The notes under the pieces were generated by a model, which was given only the letters and a program-made list of their open reading frames with translations, did not search any database and was not told where the DNA came from. Positions 30,616 to 39,576 of a stretch of DNA of 64,000 nt are shown here, in pieces. The translations under genes and the position numbers were made by a program. Every line of letters begins with the position of its first letter. Within the stretch, counting starts at the first letter, position 1. Source of the DNA: Pyxidicoccus sp. MSG2 (GTDB lineage: Bacteria > Myxococcota > Myxococcia > Myxococcales > Myxococcaceae); assembly GCF_026626705.1 (NCBI RefSeq), contig NZ_JAPNKC010000001.1, positions 12,587,001 through 12,651,000 on the forward strand, read 5' to 3'.

Positions 30616-31683
30616 ATGGTGTTGGCATTCGGAGCACTCGTCCTGCTGGTGGGTGCGGCGGCGGGCGCGTGGTGGTGGATGGGACGCGGGCTCTTCCAGC
30701 CGGGCACGGTGGAAGAGACGCTGGCCGCTCGGGGCGAGACGCTGGAGGTGCCCCCCGGACAGCGGACCGACGCCTCCCGCTGGGAGGTGGCGCCAGGCGT
30801 GCAACTGCACCACGTGGCCGTGGGCCAGGGGCGGGACGTCGTCGTCGTGCACGGAGGCCCGGGACTTCCCCCAGCAGCACCGTGGCGCGCAGCCGGCCTC
30901 ACCGGCGAGGCACTGCGCTGGCACTTCTACGACCAGCGCGGCTGCGGTGCGTCCTCCCGTCCCATCACCCGCGCTCCGCCGGACGGGACATGGAAGGCCA
31001 TGCAGGAGGTGGAGGCGCGGTTGGGGCTCGCCGCGCAACTGGCGGACCTGGAGCGCATCCGGCGCCTGCTCGGGCAGGAGCGTCTCACACTGGTGGGGCA
31101 CTCCTTCGGTGCGCTGGTGGCCACGCTCTACGCGGCGGAGTGGCCGGAGCGGGTGGAGGCGCTGGTGCTGGTGGCGCCCGCACCGCTGGTGACGATGCCC
31201 GCGGGCGACGGGAACCTCTTCACCCAGGTCGGCGCCCGGTTGGACACGGAGCAACGGCAGGTGCTGGAGGCGTGGATGGCGCACACCTTCGACTTCCCCG
31301 CGCGCCTGAAGGAGGACGACGCCACGCTGGCGGAGCACTTCGCTCGCTTCGGTCCCCTCTACGCCCAGGCCGTGCGGAAGGAGCGCCCCGGAGCACAACT
31401 GCCCGACTCCGGCACTCCGGGAGGGCTGCTGTCCCTGGGGCTCTACCTCAGCCTGGGGCGCCACCACGATTGGAAGACCTGGCTCGGCCGGGTGCGTGCG
31501 CCCACGCTCGTCATCCACGGCGCCGAGGACCTGCAGCCGCGTGCCGCCACCGCCCGCGTGGTAGAAGCCCTGCCCCACGCGCGGCTGGTGGAGCTCGCGG
31601 GCAGCGGGCACTTTCCCTTCGAGGAGCAACCCGAGGCCTTCGCGGCCACCCTGCGCGCGTTTTTCGCGGAGGCAAAGCGGTGA
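30616..31683 (+). CDS. Alpha/beta hydrolase, proline-iminopeptidase-like, membrane-anchored
   Basis: 355 residues from the ATG at 30616, which has a GGAGGA site five bases upstream; an ATG at 30583 sits where transcription should begin. An N-terminal membrane segment (~2-20) is followed by a hydrolase fold: oxyanion motif H-G-G-P-G (~79-83), 'FYDQRGCGAS', nucleophile G-H-S163-F-G, an acid in 'GAEDLQP' and the catalytic His in G-S-G-H-F-P-F. HGGPG plus DQRGxGxS are typical of prolyl iminopeptidase/epoxide-hydrolase-like enzymes. Substrate unknown. The merR gene overlaps its stop by four bases. Confidence 0.88.
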   Translation: MVLAFGALVLLVGAAAGAWWWMGRGLFQPGTVEETLAARGETLEVPPGQRTDASRWEVAPGVQLHHVAVGQGRDVVVVHGGPGLPPAAPWRAAGLTGEALRWHFYDQRGCGASSRPITRAPPDGTWKAMQEVEARLGLAAQLADLERIRRLLGQERLTLVGHSFGALVATLYAAEWPERVEALVLVAPAPLVTMPAGDGNLFTQVGARLDTEQRQVLEAWMAHTFDFPARLKEDDATLAEHFARFGPLYAQAVRKERPGAQLPDSGTPGGLLSLGLYLSLGRHHDWKTWLGRVRAPTLVIHGAEDLQPRAATARVVEALPHARLVELAGSGHFPFEEQPEAFAATLRAFFAEAKR

Positions 31684-32507
31684 GTGGACTGCTGTATGCC
31701 ATCGGTGAGGTGTCGCGAATCACCGGCCTGAGCGTGAAGGCGCTGCGCCTCTACCAGGAGAAGGGACTGCTGCTGCCCTCGCGCGTGGACCCCTCCTCCG
31801 GCTACCGCTACTACTCCGAGCGCGACATCGCCCAGGCCCACACCTTGCGAGCGCTGCGCGACCTGCGACTGTCGCTGGAGGAGATTCGCGGGGTACTCGA
31901 TGAGCTGGACCAGGGCGCGTCCCTGTCCGAGCACCTCACGAGGGTGCGCGCCCGGCTTGCCGACGAAGCGGCCAGCGCCCAGCGGTCGGTGCTGGCCCTG
32001 GACACGCTGCTTCGGCACCAGGAGCAGGCGGAGGCGTACCTGCGCGCGCCTCCTCCCCTGCTGGAGCGATGGCTGCCCGGAATGCGTGTCGCCGTGCACC
32101 GCGCTCGGGGGCGCTATTCGGACGCGTCGCAGGTCTTCCCGCGTCTGATTGCCGCGTGCGGTCCGGATGTCGGAGGTGCTCCCTTCTGCCTCTACCACGA
32201 GGCGGAGTACCGCGAGGACGATGCGGACATCTCCTGGTGCGTGCCCCTGGCCCCCGGTGCCCGGCCCGAGGGTGTGCACGTGGAGGAACTGCCCGAGGTG
32301 CAGGCGGCCACGCTCGTTCACACCGGGCCTCCCGACTCGGTGGGCCCGTCCTGGGCGCGGCTCTTCGCCCACCTCCATGCGCACGAGCGCATCCCGGCCG
32401 TCCCCCTACGCGAAACGTTCCTGCGCGTGGGCGCGAACGAAGCAGTGCCCTCCTCCTCCTGGCTCACCGAGCTCGCGCTGTCCTGGGAGGCGAAGCACGG
32501 GGTGTGA
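31680..32507 (+). CDS. MerR-family transcriptional regulator with GyrI-like ligand domain
   Basis: 275 residues from a GTG overlapping the hydrolase stop (GTGA), with GGAGG seven bases upstream. N-terminal winged helix: 'YAIGEVSRITGLSVKALRLY', then Y-Q-E-K-G-L-L-P and 'GYRYYSERDI'. A dimerisation coiled coil at ~75-115 is followed by a C-terminal effector-binding domain (~125-275) of the BmrR/GyrI type, so a small organic ligand is expected rather than a metal. It most likely activates its own operon through the dyad at 30550-30566, possibly in response to a compound handled by the hydrolase. Confidence 0.9.
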   Translation: MSGLLYAIGEVSRITGLSVKALRLYQEKGLLLPSRVDPSSGYRYYSERDIAQAHTLRALRDLRLSLEEIRGVLDELDQGASLSEHLTRVRARLADEAASAQRSVLALDTLLRHQEQAEAYLRAPPPLLERWLPGMRVAVHRARGRYSDASQVFPRLIAACGPDVGGAPFCLYHEAEYREDDADISWCVPLAPGARPEGVHVEELPEVQAATLVHTGPPDSVGPSWARLFAHLHAHERIPAVPLRETFLRVGANEAVPSSSWLTELALSWEAKHGV

Positions 32508-32526
32508 GCGCCAGGCCCCAGCGGCT

Positions 32527-32548
32527 ATTTGCATACGCCATTGCAAAT
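32527..32548. terminator. Hairpin after merR
   Basis: Inverted repeat ATTTGCA-tacgccat-TGCAAAT (7-bp A/T-rich stem) 20 bases after the merR stop, followed by 'gttt'. Possible weak terminator or a regulator half-site pair; it lies in the most A/T-rich part of this intergenic stretch. Confidence 0.35.
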
Positions 32549-32670
32549 GTTTCCAGCACCACCAATATTCAGGCAATTCAAGCTTAACCTGTCATAGGCT
32601 GCCTCCGGGCCTCGGCATGGGTGTACGTCCGTCTCGACAGCAGAGGGCCCTTCCTCGAGAGGAGTGCTCC

Positions 32671-33990
32671 ATGAGGCGGTCACTGTTCCTTCTGTTGTCA
32701 TCCCTGGTGGTTGTCATTTCCTGTGGCGAGCCCACGCGCGAGGGGGACCCGGGTCCCGAGCTCGGGGAGAGCACCGCGCCGCTATCGGCCGTCTTCTCGG
32801 GGACGGTCCTGAGCTCGACGGGCACTCCCGTGGTGGGCGCCCGGGTCACCATCAACGGCGCCGTGCGGACGACGAGCAGCACGGGGACCTATACCCTGTC
32901 GGTGGCGGACTCGCCGTCAGGCTATCGCATCGACGTTCGCCATCCTCAATTCGGAATCATCAACGAATTCCGCACGGCCGGTGCCCTCGGTCAGGTGTAC
33001 CGGATGAACCGTACGTCCCTCAGTACGGCTGTCTTCAATCCGGCGGGAGGCCCTCAAACCCAATTCGTCACGGACCCCTCCACGGGGATCAGGGTGTACC
33101 TTCCCTTCTTCGGGGGACTGCGCACGATGAGTGGGGCGACGGCGCAGAGTCCCATCCGCGTCTTCATCACGCCGCTCGACGCCACCAACATGCCGGGTGA
33201 CTTCACGGCCCGGAGTCTGACGGGAGAGCGGGTCCGACTGGAGACGCTCGGAGCCGTGACGGTGATGGCAATGGATTCGGCCAACCAACCGCTCTTCGTT
33301 GCGCCGGGCCTGTCCTTCCATCTGGAGATTCCGATTCCCTCTTCGCTGGGGGACAGAACCCTGCCCTGTGCAAGGACGCCCCCCTCCACGTGCCCGATCA
33401 CCGCGTGGAAGTTCAACCGGACGACGGGCGAGTGGATCGAACGTCAGGCCCAGGTAGGTCTCAGTGGCAACACGACAGTCATCAGCGTGACGGTGCCCCT
33501 GGGTGATACGCCGGACCCGATGGAAGGCATCGGCACGTGGAACGCGGACGTGGAGATTCGCGGCCCCGCGGCCTGCACCATCATCGAATACTCGAGTGAC
33601 ACCCCGCCGAGCTGCTTCCCCATCCAGACGAAGTTCTCGCAGGTCACCAGCCTGGGCACGACCCAGTCGGCCACCAAGGCCATTGGCGCCACGGATCCAT
33701 TCGTCATCCTCTACAACCTGCGCCCGAACGCGGACGTGGACCTGTCCTTCTCCCTCAAGACGGGGAGCTGCGCCGACAACCTGGAGATCACCTCGGTCCC
33801 CGCCCCCGCGACGGGCTATCCGCAATACACAGCCACCGGTGGAACGACACGGGTCACCTCAGGGGCCGGGGCACTCGTTCCAGGCTATCCATTGGACCCG
33901 GACGGAAATCCCGTCGACCTCCTGGACATCGTGAACGGCGACCACCCCTGTGGCGCGGTCGTCACCGTCCGAAGCCCCCCCACCCCATGA
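32671..33990 (+). CDS. Lipoprotein with carboxypeptidase-regulatory-like domain, unknown function
   Basis: 439 residues. GAGAGGAG precedes the ATG. Signal peptide ends in the lipobox V-I-S-C (~18). Residues ~40-95 form a CarboxypepD_reg-like/transthyretin-type fold ('FSGTVLSSTGTPVVGARVTINGAV', 'SSTGTYTLSV'). The rest is beta-rich with repeated Thr/Pro-rich strands and paired cysteines (C-x-I-I-E-Y, S-C-F-P, G-S-C-A-D-N). No catalytic motif. Likely a surface lipoprotein. The following kelch lipoprotein runs the same way after 157 bp. Confidence 0.75.
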   Translation: MRRSLFLLLSSLVVVISCGEPTREGDPGPELGESTAPLSAVFSGTVLSSTGTPVVGARVTINGAVRTTSSTGTYTLSVADSPSGYRIDVRHPQFGIINEFRTAGALGQVYRMNRTSLSTAVFNPAGGPQTQFVTDPSTGIRVYLPFFGGLRTMSGATAQSPIRVFITPLDATNMPGDFTARSLTGERVRLETLGAVTVMAMDSANQPLFVAPGLSFHLEIPIPSSLGDRTLPCARTPPSTCPITAWKFNRTTGEWIERQAQVGLSGNTTVISVTVPLGDTPDPMEGIGTWNADVEIRGPAACTIIEYSSDTPPSCFPIQTKFSQVTSLGTTQSATKAIGATDPFVILYNLRPNADVDLSFSLKTGSCADNLEITSVPAPATGYPQYTATGGTTRVTSGAGALVPGYPLDPDGNPVDLLDIVNGDHPCGAVVTVRSPPTP

Positions 33991-34147
33991 GCTTCGAGCA
34001 GGGCTGAAGCAACCCCTCCATGGGACGGCTCGGTGCCGCCGCCATGGAGGGAAGTCACAGCGCGCGTCCCGACGAAGGAACCGGGCGGTTGACATGGGCA
34101 GCAGTTCTGGAAAGCTTCATCCGGGCCGGAAGCAGCAGGGGGATTCC

Positions 34148-36475
34148 ATGCGCGGGATTGGAAGAGCGGCCTGTGTCTCGGTGCTTCTCGTGCTCGTCGC
34201 GGCCGGTTGCCAGTCGGAGCCTGCCGCCACCGCGGGCTCGGTCCAGGTGGCCATGTCGCTGGACCAGGCGCTGAGCTCCACTCAGTTCGTCAACCTGGTC
34301 ACCCTCACGTACTCCGCCCCGGACGTGCCCCCCGTCACGGTGACCCTTCCCAAGACGAACGGCACCTGGGGAGGTGTCATCGACGGCATCCCCTCGGGCT
34401 CGGGCCGCACCTTCGTCGGACGGGCCTACGACGCAAGAAGCATGCTGCTCTACGAGGGGCAGGTGTCCGACGTCACCGTCACCGCCGGGCAGACGACGCT
34501 GGTCGCGATGACGCTGCATGGGGCCCACCCGCCGCCACCGTTCTCCAACCAGGCGCCCCTCATCGACGCCGTGGTGGCCTCGCCCACCACCGTGCGGACA
34601 GGAGGCACCGTCACCCTCCGGGCCGACGCGCATGACGTGGACCCGGGCGACACGATTTCCCACGCATGGACGGCCACCGGAGGCACCTTCCTGGGCAGTG
34701 CGAGCAGCGACTCCATCACCTGGCAGGCACCGACAACCCCCGGCATCGTCACCTTCACCTACTCCGTGAGTGACTCGCGGGGCGCGACGACGACCTTCTC
34801 ATTCCTCCTCGACGTGGTCGCGGCGGAGACCCCGCCGGGGAATGGCAGCGCGACCGTGACGGTGCGCTTCAACAGCCATCCCGCGGTGTCTCGCATCACC
34901 AACGCCGCGGCGCAGGTCGTCGTGGGGCAGACCGCCACCGCCACGGCGGAGGCCACGGACCTCGATGGGGACACGCTCACCTACCAATGGACGGCGAGCT
35001 GCGCCGGCGTCTGGCTGGAGGCAGCGTCCAGCACCGCCCGCTTCATGCCCACCTCACTGCCCGAGGGGGCCTGCAACAACTGCCGACTCACCGTCACCGT
35101 CTCGGACCCGCATGGGGCCCAGGGGATGGGAAGCCTCGCGCTTTGCGTGGTCGCCTCCGGCACCGCGCGATTCCCGCCGACCGTCCTCCGCGCCAACCAG
35201 TCCGCGCTGACCGCCAGCGCCGGCGAGCAGGTTGTCTTCGAAGTGGAGGCAGGCGACCCGCAGGGCAGCGCACTGAGCTTCGTCTGGAGCACCACCGCCG
35301 GCACGCTGGCCGCCGCGCAGGATACGGCCACCACCAGCCGGGTTGTCTGGACGGCGCCCGCCTGTTTCCGCCCGGGCGAGAACACCGCCGCCACCGCCAT
35401 CCTCACCAACACCCATGGCCTGTCCACCACGAAGCGCTTTTCCGTGACGGGGCTGCCGGTCTGCTCGTCGTTCGGCTGGTCCGTGACGGGCAGCATGCTC
35501 TCGGCCCACAACTCACACACGGCGACGTTGCTCTCCTCCGGCCAGGTGCTCGTCGCGGGGGGCAACCGCGGCCCCTTCGCTGGAACGGAGCTGTACGACC
35601 CGGCCACGGGCACCTGGGCCGCCTCCAGCCCCATGCTCATGGCGCGCAGCGGCCACACGGCGACGCTGCTGCCGTCCGGCCAGGTGCTCGCCGTGGGGGG
35701 CCAGTTCGGGATGCCGGAGCACGTCATCACGGCAGAGCTGTATGACCCGGCCACGGGCCACTGGACCTCGACTGGCGCCATGGCTTCGCATCGCATGAGC
35801 CACACGGCGACGCTGCTGCCCTCCGGCAAGGTGCTCGTTGCAGGGGGCGTCACGTCCGAGGGCGTCGCCGCCGTGCCGGAGCTCTACGACCCGACCACGG
35901 GCACCTGGGCCCCCACCGGCGCGATGCTCACACCTCGATGGATCCACACGGCGACGCTGCTGCCTTCCGGGAAGGTCCTCATCACCGGGGGGAAGAACGC
36001 GTTGGCCCGCGTCCTCGAGACGGCGGAGCTTTATGACCCGGCCACGGGCACGTGGACCTCCACCGGCGCCATGGCCTCACCTCGCATCAGCCACACGGCG
36101 ACGCTGCTGCCCTCCGGCAAGGTGCTCGTCGCGGGGGGCCACCTCGACATCGAGGGTCTCCCCATGATGGCGGAGCTGTATGACCCGGCCACGGGCACCT
36201 GGACCCATGCCGGCTCCATGGACCTGCCTCGCTCCAACCACAGGGCGACGCTGCTGCCTTCCGGCAAGGTGCTCGTCGCGGGGGGCCACAGCGGCGGCCC
36301 CACCGCCGCGACGGAGCTGTATGACCCGGCCACGAGAACCTGGAGCTCCGCCGGCTTCATGGCCGGGGCTCGTTATGACCACGCGGCGACGCTGCTGCCC
36401 TCCGGTCAGGTGCTCATCACGGGGGGATACAATGGCTCCGGCTTCACCTCGGTGGCGGAGCTGTACACCCCCTGA
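34148..36475 (+). CDS. Kelch-repeat lipoprotein with Ig-like/PKD-like domains
   Basis: 775 residues. Signal peptide and lipobox A-A-G-C (~20). After a beta-rich domain come three Ig/PKD-like modules (~135-440; 'DVDPGDTISHAWTATGG', 'DLDGDTLTYQWTASC', 'DPQGSALSFVWSTTAG'). The C-terminal ~330 residues are seven kelch-type blades, each with 'HTATLLPSGxVLVAGG' and 'ELYDPATGTWxxTGxM', repeating every ~47-49 residues. Typical of secreted or surface proteins. The ATG at 34148 begins the signal peptide and follows a GGGG site. Confidence 0.86.
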   Translation: MRGIGRAACVSVLLVLVAAGCQSEPAATAGSVQVAMSLDQALSSTQFVNLVTLTYSAPDVPPVTVTLPKTNGTWGGVIDGIPSGSGRTFVGRAYDARSMLLYEGQVSDVTVTAGQTTLVAMTLHGAHPPPPFSNQAPLIDAVVASPTTVRTGGTVTLRADAHDVDPGDTISHAWTATGGTFLGSASSDSITWQAPTTPGIVTFTYSVSDSRGATTTFSFLLDVVAAETPPGNGSATVTVRFNSHPAVSRITNAAAQVVVGQTATATAEATDLDGDTLTYQWTASCAGVWLEAASSTARFMPTSLPEGACNNCRLTVTVSDPHGAQGMGSLALCVVASGTARFPPTVLRANQSALTASAGEQVVFEVEAGDPQGSALSFVWSTTAGTLAAAQDTATTSRVVWTAPACFRPGENTAATAILTNTHGLSTTKRFSVTGLPVCSSFGWSVTGSMLSAHNSHTATLLSSGQVLVAGGNRGPFAGTELYDPATGTWAASSPMLMARSGHTATLLPSGQVLAVGGQFGMPEHVITAELYDPATGHWTSTGAMASHRMSHTATLLPSGKVLVAGGVTSEGVAAVPELYDPTTGTWAPTGAMLTPRWIHTATLLPSGKVLITGGKNALARVLETAELYDPATGTWTSTGAMASPRISHTATLLPSGKVLVAGGHLDIEGLPMMAELYDPATGTWTHAGSMDLPRSNHRATLLPSGKVLVAGGHSGGPTAATELYDPATRTWSSAGFMAGARYDHAATLLPSGQVLITGGYNGSGFTSVAELYTP

Positions 36476-36501
36476 TGAGGGCCCTGTTGCGGCCGGGCCC
36501 C

Positions 36502-37533
36502 TTACCCGCGCGTCCAGAGGAAGGGCCCGTTGTCGGCTCCCAGGTCCGGGTCCAGCGTGTCGGGCACCCAGTCCGCGTCCACGTTCCCCGGGCCCGCGTG
36601 GATCTCCGGATCGACGCAGTCCTGGATGCCGTCTTCATCGACGTCATGCCAGCCATTGAGCACCAGGGAGAGCAGCGCGAAGTCCTCCCTTTCCAGCACC
36701 CGGCCGGTCCTCGGGTTGAAGACCTGCGTCCGGTCGTACACGATGCCACCCACCTCCTCGAAGGTCTCGGGCCCCTTGGTGTACTCGGCGAGCAGCACCG
36801 GGACGTTGCGCCGGAAGAGCTCGTTGTAGAAGAGGCCCGGGCTCACATGGAGTGGATCGATTCGCAGGGCGGCCGGCCCATCTGTCCTGAAGATGGGATG
36901 ATTCATCGGCCATCGTCCGACGCCGTAGCCCGCGAATTGTCCGGGGAGGTCCTCGAGGAACACGACGGCGTCGTAGGCCGCGAAGCCAGCCGTCTGCTCG
37001 CTGCTCAGCGCGTCCGGGTGCTCCGCGGGAAACACCTTCACGTCGAAGGTGAAGGAGACCTGGGGCCGGACAGCAAGGCCGCTGAAGACGGTCGCCGGGA
37101 CATACGCCACGAACAGCGAGGTCAAAGCCGCGTGGACATCCGCATCCAGCAGCATCCTGGGCACCTCGGACACCTCGGGGTTCATGCGCAGGGCGTCCCG
37201 GTTGGCCGCGGTGTCGAAGAACACGACCAGGACGCGGAAGGCACCACAGGTCTTCTCGAGCCGGGGCACCGCCTGGCCCGTGGAGGCCAGGAAGTAACCC
37301 TCGTACTTGTAGAAGTACGGAGGGAAGCAGACCGGCTCATAGTGGGTCAGCGGCTCCTCGCTGTTCTCGGTCTCGAACAAGACCCCCATGTCGTCGCAGG
37401 CGGGCGCCACCACATGCGTCACGATGGCCCGGCTCGACGGGCCCGGGCTCCCGCCCCCGCAACCGGGCGCGAACAGACAGACGGCGGAGAGGAGTGCCGC
37501 TCGCGGGAAGGATCCGGGGCGCTGTCCTGTCAT
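36502..37533 (-). CDS. Predicted lipoprotein with calcium-binding-like Asp repeats, unknown function
   Basis: 343 residues from the ATG at 37533; a signal peptide ends in the lipobox A-P-G-C (~25). The central region is alpha/beta without a recognised motif. The C-terminus has two Asp-rich loops, D-V-D-E-D-G-I-Q-D-C-V-D and a second D-x-D-W-V-P-D-T-L-D-P-D-L-G, resembling thrombospondin type-3 calcium-binding repeats found in secreted proteins. It converges with the kelch gene (26 bp) and is divergent from the Fur-family gene. An upstream extension of the frame is antisense to that gene and was rejected. Confidence 0.72.
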   Translation of the reverse strand: MTGQRPGSFPRAALLSAVCLFAPGCGGGSPGPSSRAIVTHVVAPACDDMGVLFETENSEEPLTHYEPVCFPPYFYKYEGYFLASTGQAVPRLEKTCGAFRVLVVFFDTAANRDALRMNPEVSEVPRMLLDADVHAALTSLFVAYVPATVFSGLAVRPQVSFTFDVKVFPAEHPDALSSEQTAGFAAYDAVVFLEDLPGQFAGYGVGRWPMNHPIFRTDGPAALRIDPLHVSPGLFYNELFRRNVPVLLAEYTKGPETFEEVGGIVYDRTQVFNPRTGRVLEREDFALLSLVLNGWHDVDEDGIQDCVDPEIHAGPGNVDADWVPDTLDPDLGADNGPFLWTRG

Positions 37534-37689
37534 GGGCCCCAGGGATATCACGCGACGTAGGAGTCCGCCTCGCTCCGGGAGCTCCCCTCCTGCTCCGTGA
37601 AGCCAACCCTCGACGACATTTTTGCAGCACATGGAAGGGGTGGGCCCGCCCCGGTTGCCAGTGCATGGCGACGTTGGCACAGTGGGAAG

Positions 37690-38187
37690 ATGCGAGCAGC
37701 TCGCAAAGAACCGGTGGGGGAAGACGTCATCACCCGGGCGGTGGAAGCGTTCCGGGTCACCCTGCGGGCCAGGTCCCAGAACATGAGCTCGGTGCGGGAG
37801 GCCATCGTCCGGGCGGCCCTCACCTACGACGGGCACTTCTCGGTGGAAGACCTCGTGCAGGTGCTCCACGGCCGGGGCGTGGCCGGCGCGCACATGGCCA
37901 CCGTCTACCGGGCCGTGCCCCTCCTGCTCGAAGCGAAAATCATCCAGCCCGCGCTCGTCTCCAGGGGAGACCGCCAGCTCTACGAGGCGGCGTTCGAGCA
38001 GGAGCACCACGACCACCTCGTGTGCTCCATGTGCGGCAAGGTTGTCGAGTTCCAGTCCGAGGCACTCGAAGCGCTCCAGCGGGAAATCGCGGAGCGCTAC
38101 GGCTTCGAGCTCGATGAGCACGTCATGGAGCTGTCGGGACGGTGCTCATCGTGCAGCGCGAAGCGCCGGAAGCACGGCGCTCACTGA
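37690..38187 (+). CDS. Fur-family metal-responsive regulator
   Basis: 165 residues from the ATG at 37690; a GTG at 37597 would add 31 residues without family similarity. Winged-helix domain with 'TATVYRAVP'-like 'HMATVYRAVPLLLEAKII'; regulatory metal region 'HHDHLVC'; structural zinc Cys pairs C-S-M-C-G and C-S-S-C-S near the end. It could be Fur, PerR or a relative; the sequence alone does not settle which metal it senses. Its stop overlaps the stop of the convergent PepSY gene by seven bases, so the regulator abuts a six-gene iron-uptake operon, and the Fur box at 11.4 kb is a plausible target. Confidence 0.88.
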   Translation: MRAARKEPVGEDVITRAVEAFRVTLRARSQNMSSVREAIVRAALTYDGHFSVEDLVQVLHGRGVAGAHMATVYRAVPLLLEAKIIQPALVSRGDRQLYEAAFEQEHHDHLVCSMCGKVVEFQSEALEALQREIAERYGFELDEHVMELSGRCSSCSAKRRKHGAH

Positions 38188-39533
38188 GCGGACTCCTGGG
38201 CGCCTGCCCCCGCCTCGAGGGCGCGCGCCACCGAGGCACTGGCGGGCAGGCCTTCCGCCCGCGCGGGGCTCCGAGCGGCGGAGGCGGACCGTACGCGTCC
38301 CGTGCGCTTCTTCCACCAGATGATGACACCCGTGACGCTGAGCATGGCCACCACCAGGCCCATCAGCGAGATGAGGATGCGCCCGGGCAGTCCCAGGATG
38401 CGACCGGAGTGCAGCGGGAACTGCGCCTGGACGAAGACGTCCGCCGCCGTGCCCTTCCAGGGCTGGCGGTCGCCGAGGAGGCTCGCATCCTGCGTGTCGA
38501 GGTAGAGCTGGCGATGGCCCACGCCACCCGCGCCGTGGTCGTCCTCGGGATGGAAGAAGGCAATGGCGTAGATGCCCTGGTACTCTGAGTGGAACAGGTA
38601 CCCGACCGGCTCCGTCCAGCCGCGGCGCCGGGCCTCGCGCTCGGCAATCGCAATCGCATCCGCGTAACCGGTGCGAGGCTCCACCGGCAGCGCCGACAGC
38701 GCACGCGTGTCGAACGGCGAGGGCGTCAGCTTCGAGACGACCGACATCACCGGGATGAAGACCTCGCGGTAGAGGTTCATCGAGAACGCGGTGAACGCCA
38801 GGATGAAGAGCAGCACCCACGTCCAGAGCCCGAAGGCCCGGTGCAGGTCGAAGTTCAGCCGGTAGCGTCCGGCGTTCCAGTTCACCTTCCACGCGGGCTT
38901 CCAGAGCTGCCAGAAGGTACGCCCCGAGGCCCGCGGCCCGTCCCCCTCCAAGACAGGCTCGGCGGCAATCTCTCGCTTTCGCTTGCGAAGCGGCAACGTG
39001 AGGTAGAAGCCGACGAAGCAGTCCAGGGTCCAGATGAGCGCGATGACCCCGAGCAGCCACGGCCCCCAGCGGTCCGTGCCGAACATCACCGGCAGGTGCA
39101 GGGTGTAGTGCATCTTGTAGAGGAAGGAGACCGCCGTCTCCCGGGTGACGGGCCACACCGCGCCCCACTCGCGACGACCAAGCTCCTCACCCGAGACAGG
39201 GTCGACGAACACCTGATTGAAGCCTGGCTCGAAGAGCGTCCCGGTCGCCGGGTTGACGCGGGGAGAGACGCTGAACGCGAGCGCCTTTCCCGCTTCCGCG
39301 GCCAGCGGCATGTACGTGACGCGCACCTCGGGATGGCGAGCCTCGACCTGACGGGCCAGCTCCAGCGCGGGGATGGGCGTCCCCTGCGCATGCGCCCGGG
39401 TCAGGTGGGGGTTGAGCCACTCATCCAGCTCGTGGTCCCAGGAGATGACCACGCCGGTGAGGCCCGTGATGAACAGGAAGGCGGCGGTGATGAGCCCCAT
39501 CCAGCGGTGAGCCACGGTCCAGAATGCACGCAT
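38181..39533 (-). CDS. PepSY-domain membrane protein, last gene of the second iron block
   Basis: 450 residues from the ATG at 39533, which has GGAGG five bases upstream. Four membrane segments: ~10-35 ('WMGLITAAFLFITGLTGVVI'), ~165-190, ~225-255 and ~395-420, with two outward loops bearing PepSY-like sequence. 'HLPVMFGTDRWGPWLLG' and 'WKVNWNAGRYRLNFDLHRAFGLW' are family signatures; His in the helices could bind heme or metal. Such proteins accompany TonB receptors and are proposed to reduce or release iron from siderophores in the periplasm. 43 bp after tonB. Confidence 0.9.
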   Translation of the reverse strand: MRAFWTVAHRWMGLITAAFLFITGLTGVVISWDHELDEWLNPHLTRAHAQGTPIPALELARQVEARHPEVRVTYMPLAAEAGKALAFSVSPRVNPATGTLFEPGFNQVFVDPVSGEELGRREWGAVWPVTRETAVSFLYKMHYTLHLPVMFGTDRWGPWLLGVIALIWTLDCFVGFYLTLPLRKRKREIAAEPVLEGDGPRASGRTFWQLWKPAWKVNWNAGRYRLNFDLHRAFGLWTWVLLFILAFTAFSMNLYREVFIPVMSVVSKLTPSPFDTRALSALPVEPRTGYADAIAIAEREARRRGWTEPVGYLFHSEYQGIYAIAFFHPEDDHGAGGVGHRQLYLDTQDASLLGDRQPWKGTAADVFVQAQFPLHSGRILGLPGRILISLMGLVVAMLSVTGVIIWWKKRTGRVRSASAARSPARAEGLPASASVARALEAGAGAQESAQ

Positions 39534-39576
39534 CACGGCCTCCTCGAAGCACGCTCCGCGGCCAGGGCAGGAGCAA

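Noticed and set aside
35500-36475. Tandem DNA repeats as a CRISPR or VNTR
   Set aside because: They are coding kelch blades of a lipoprotein with ~141-147 bp period, not spacer-separated repeats.
37534-38121. Upstream extension of the 36.5-37.5 kb lipoprotein frame
   Set aside because: It would run antisense through the Fur-family gene; the signal peptide begins at 37533.
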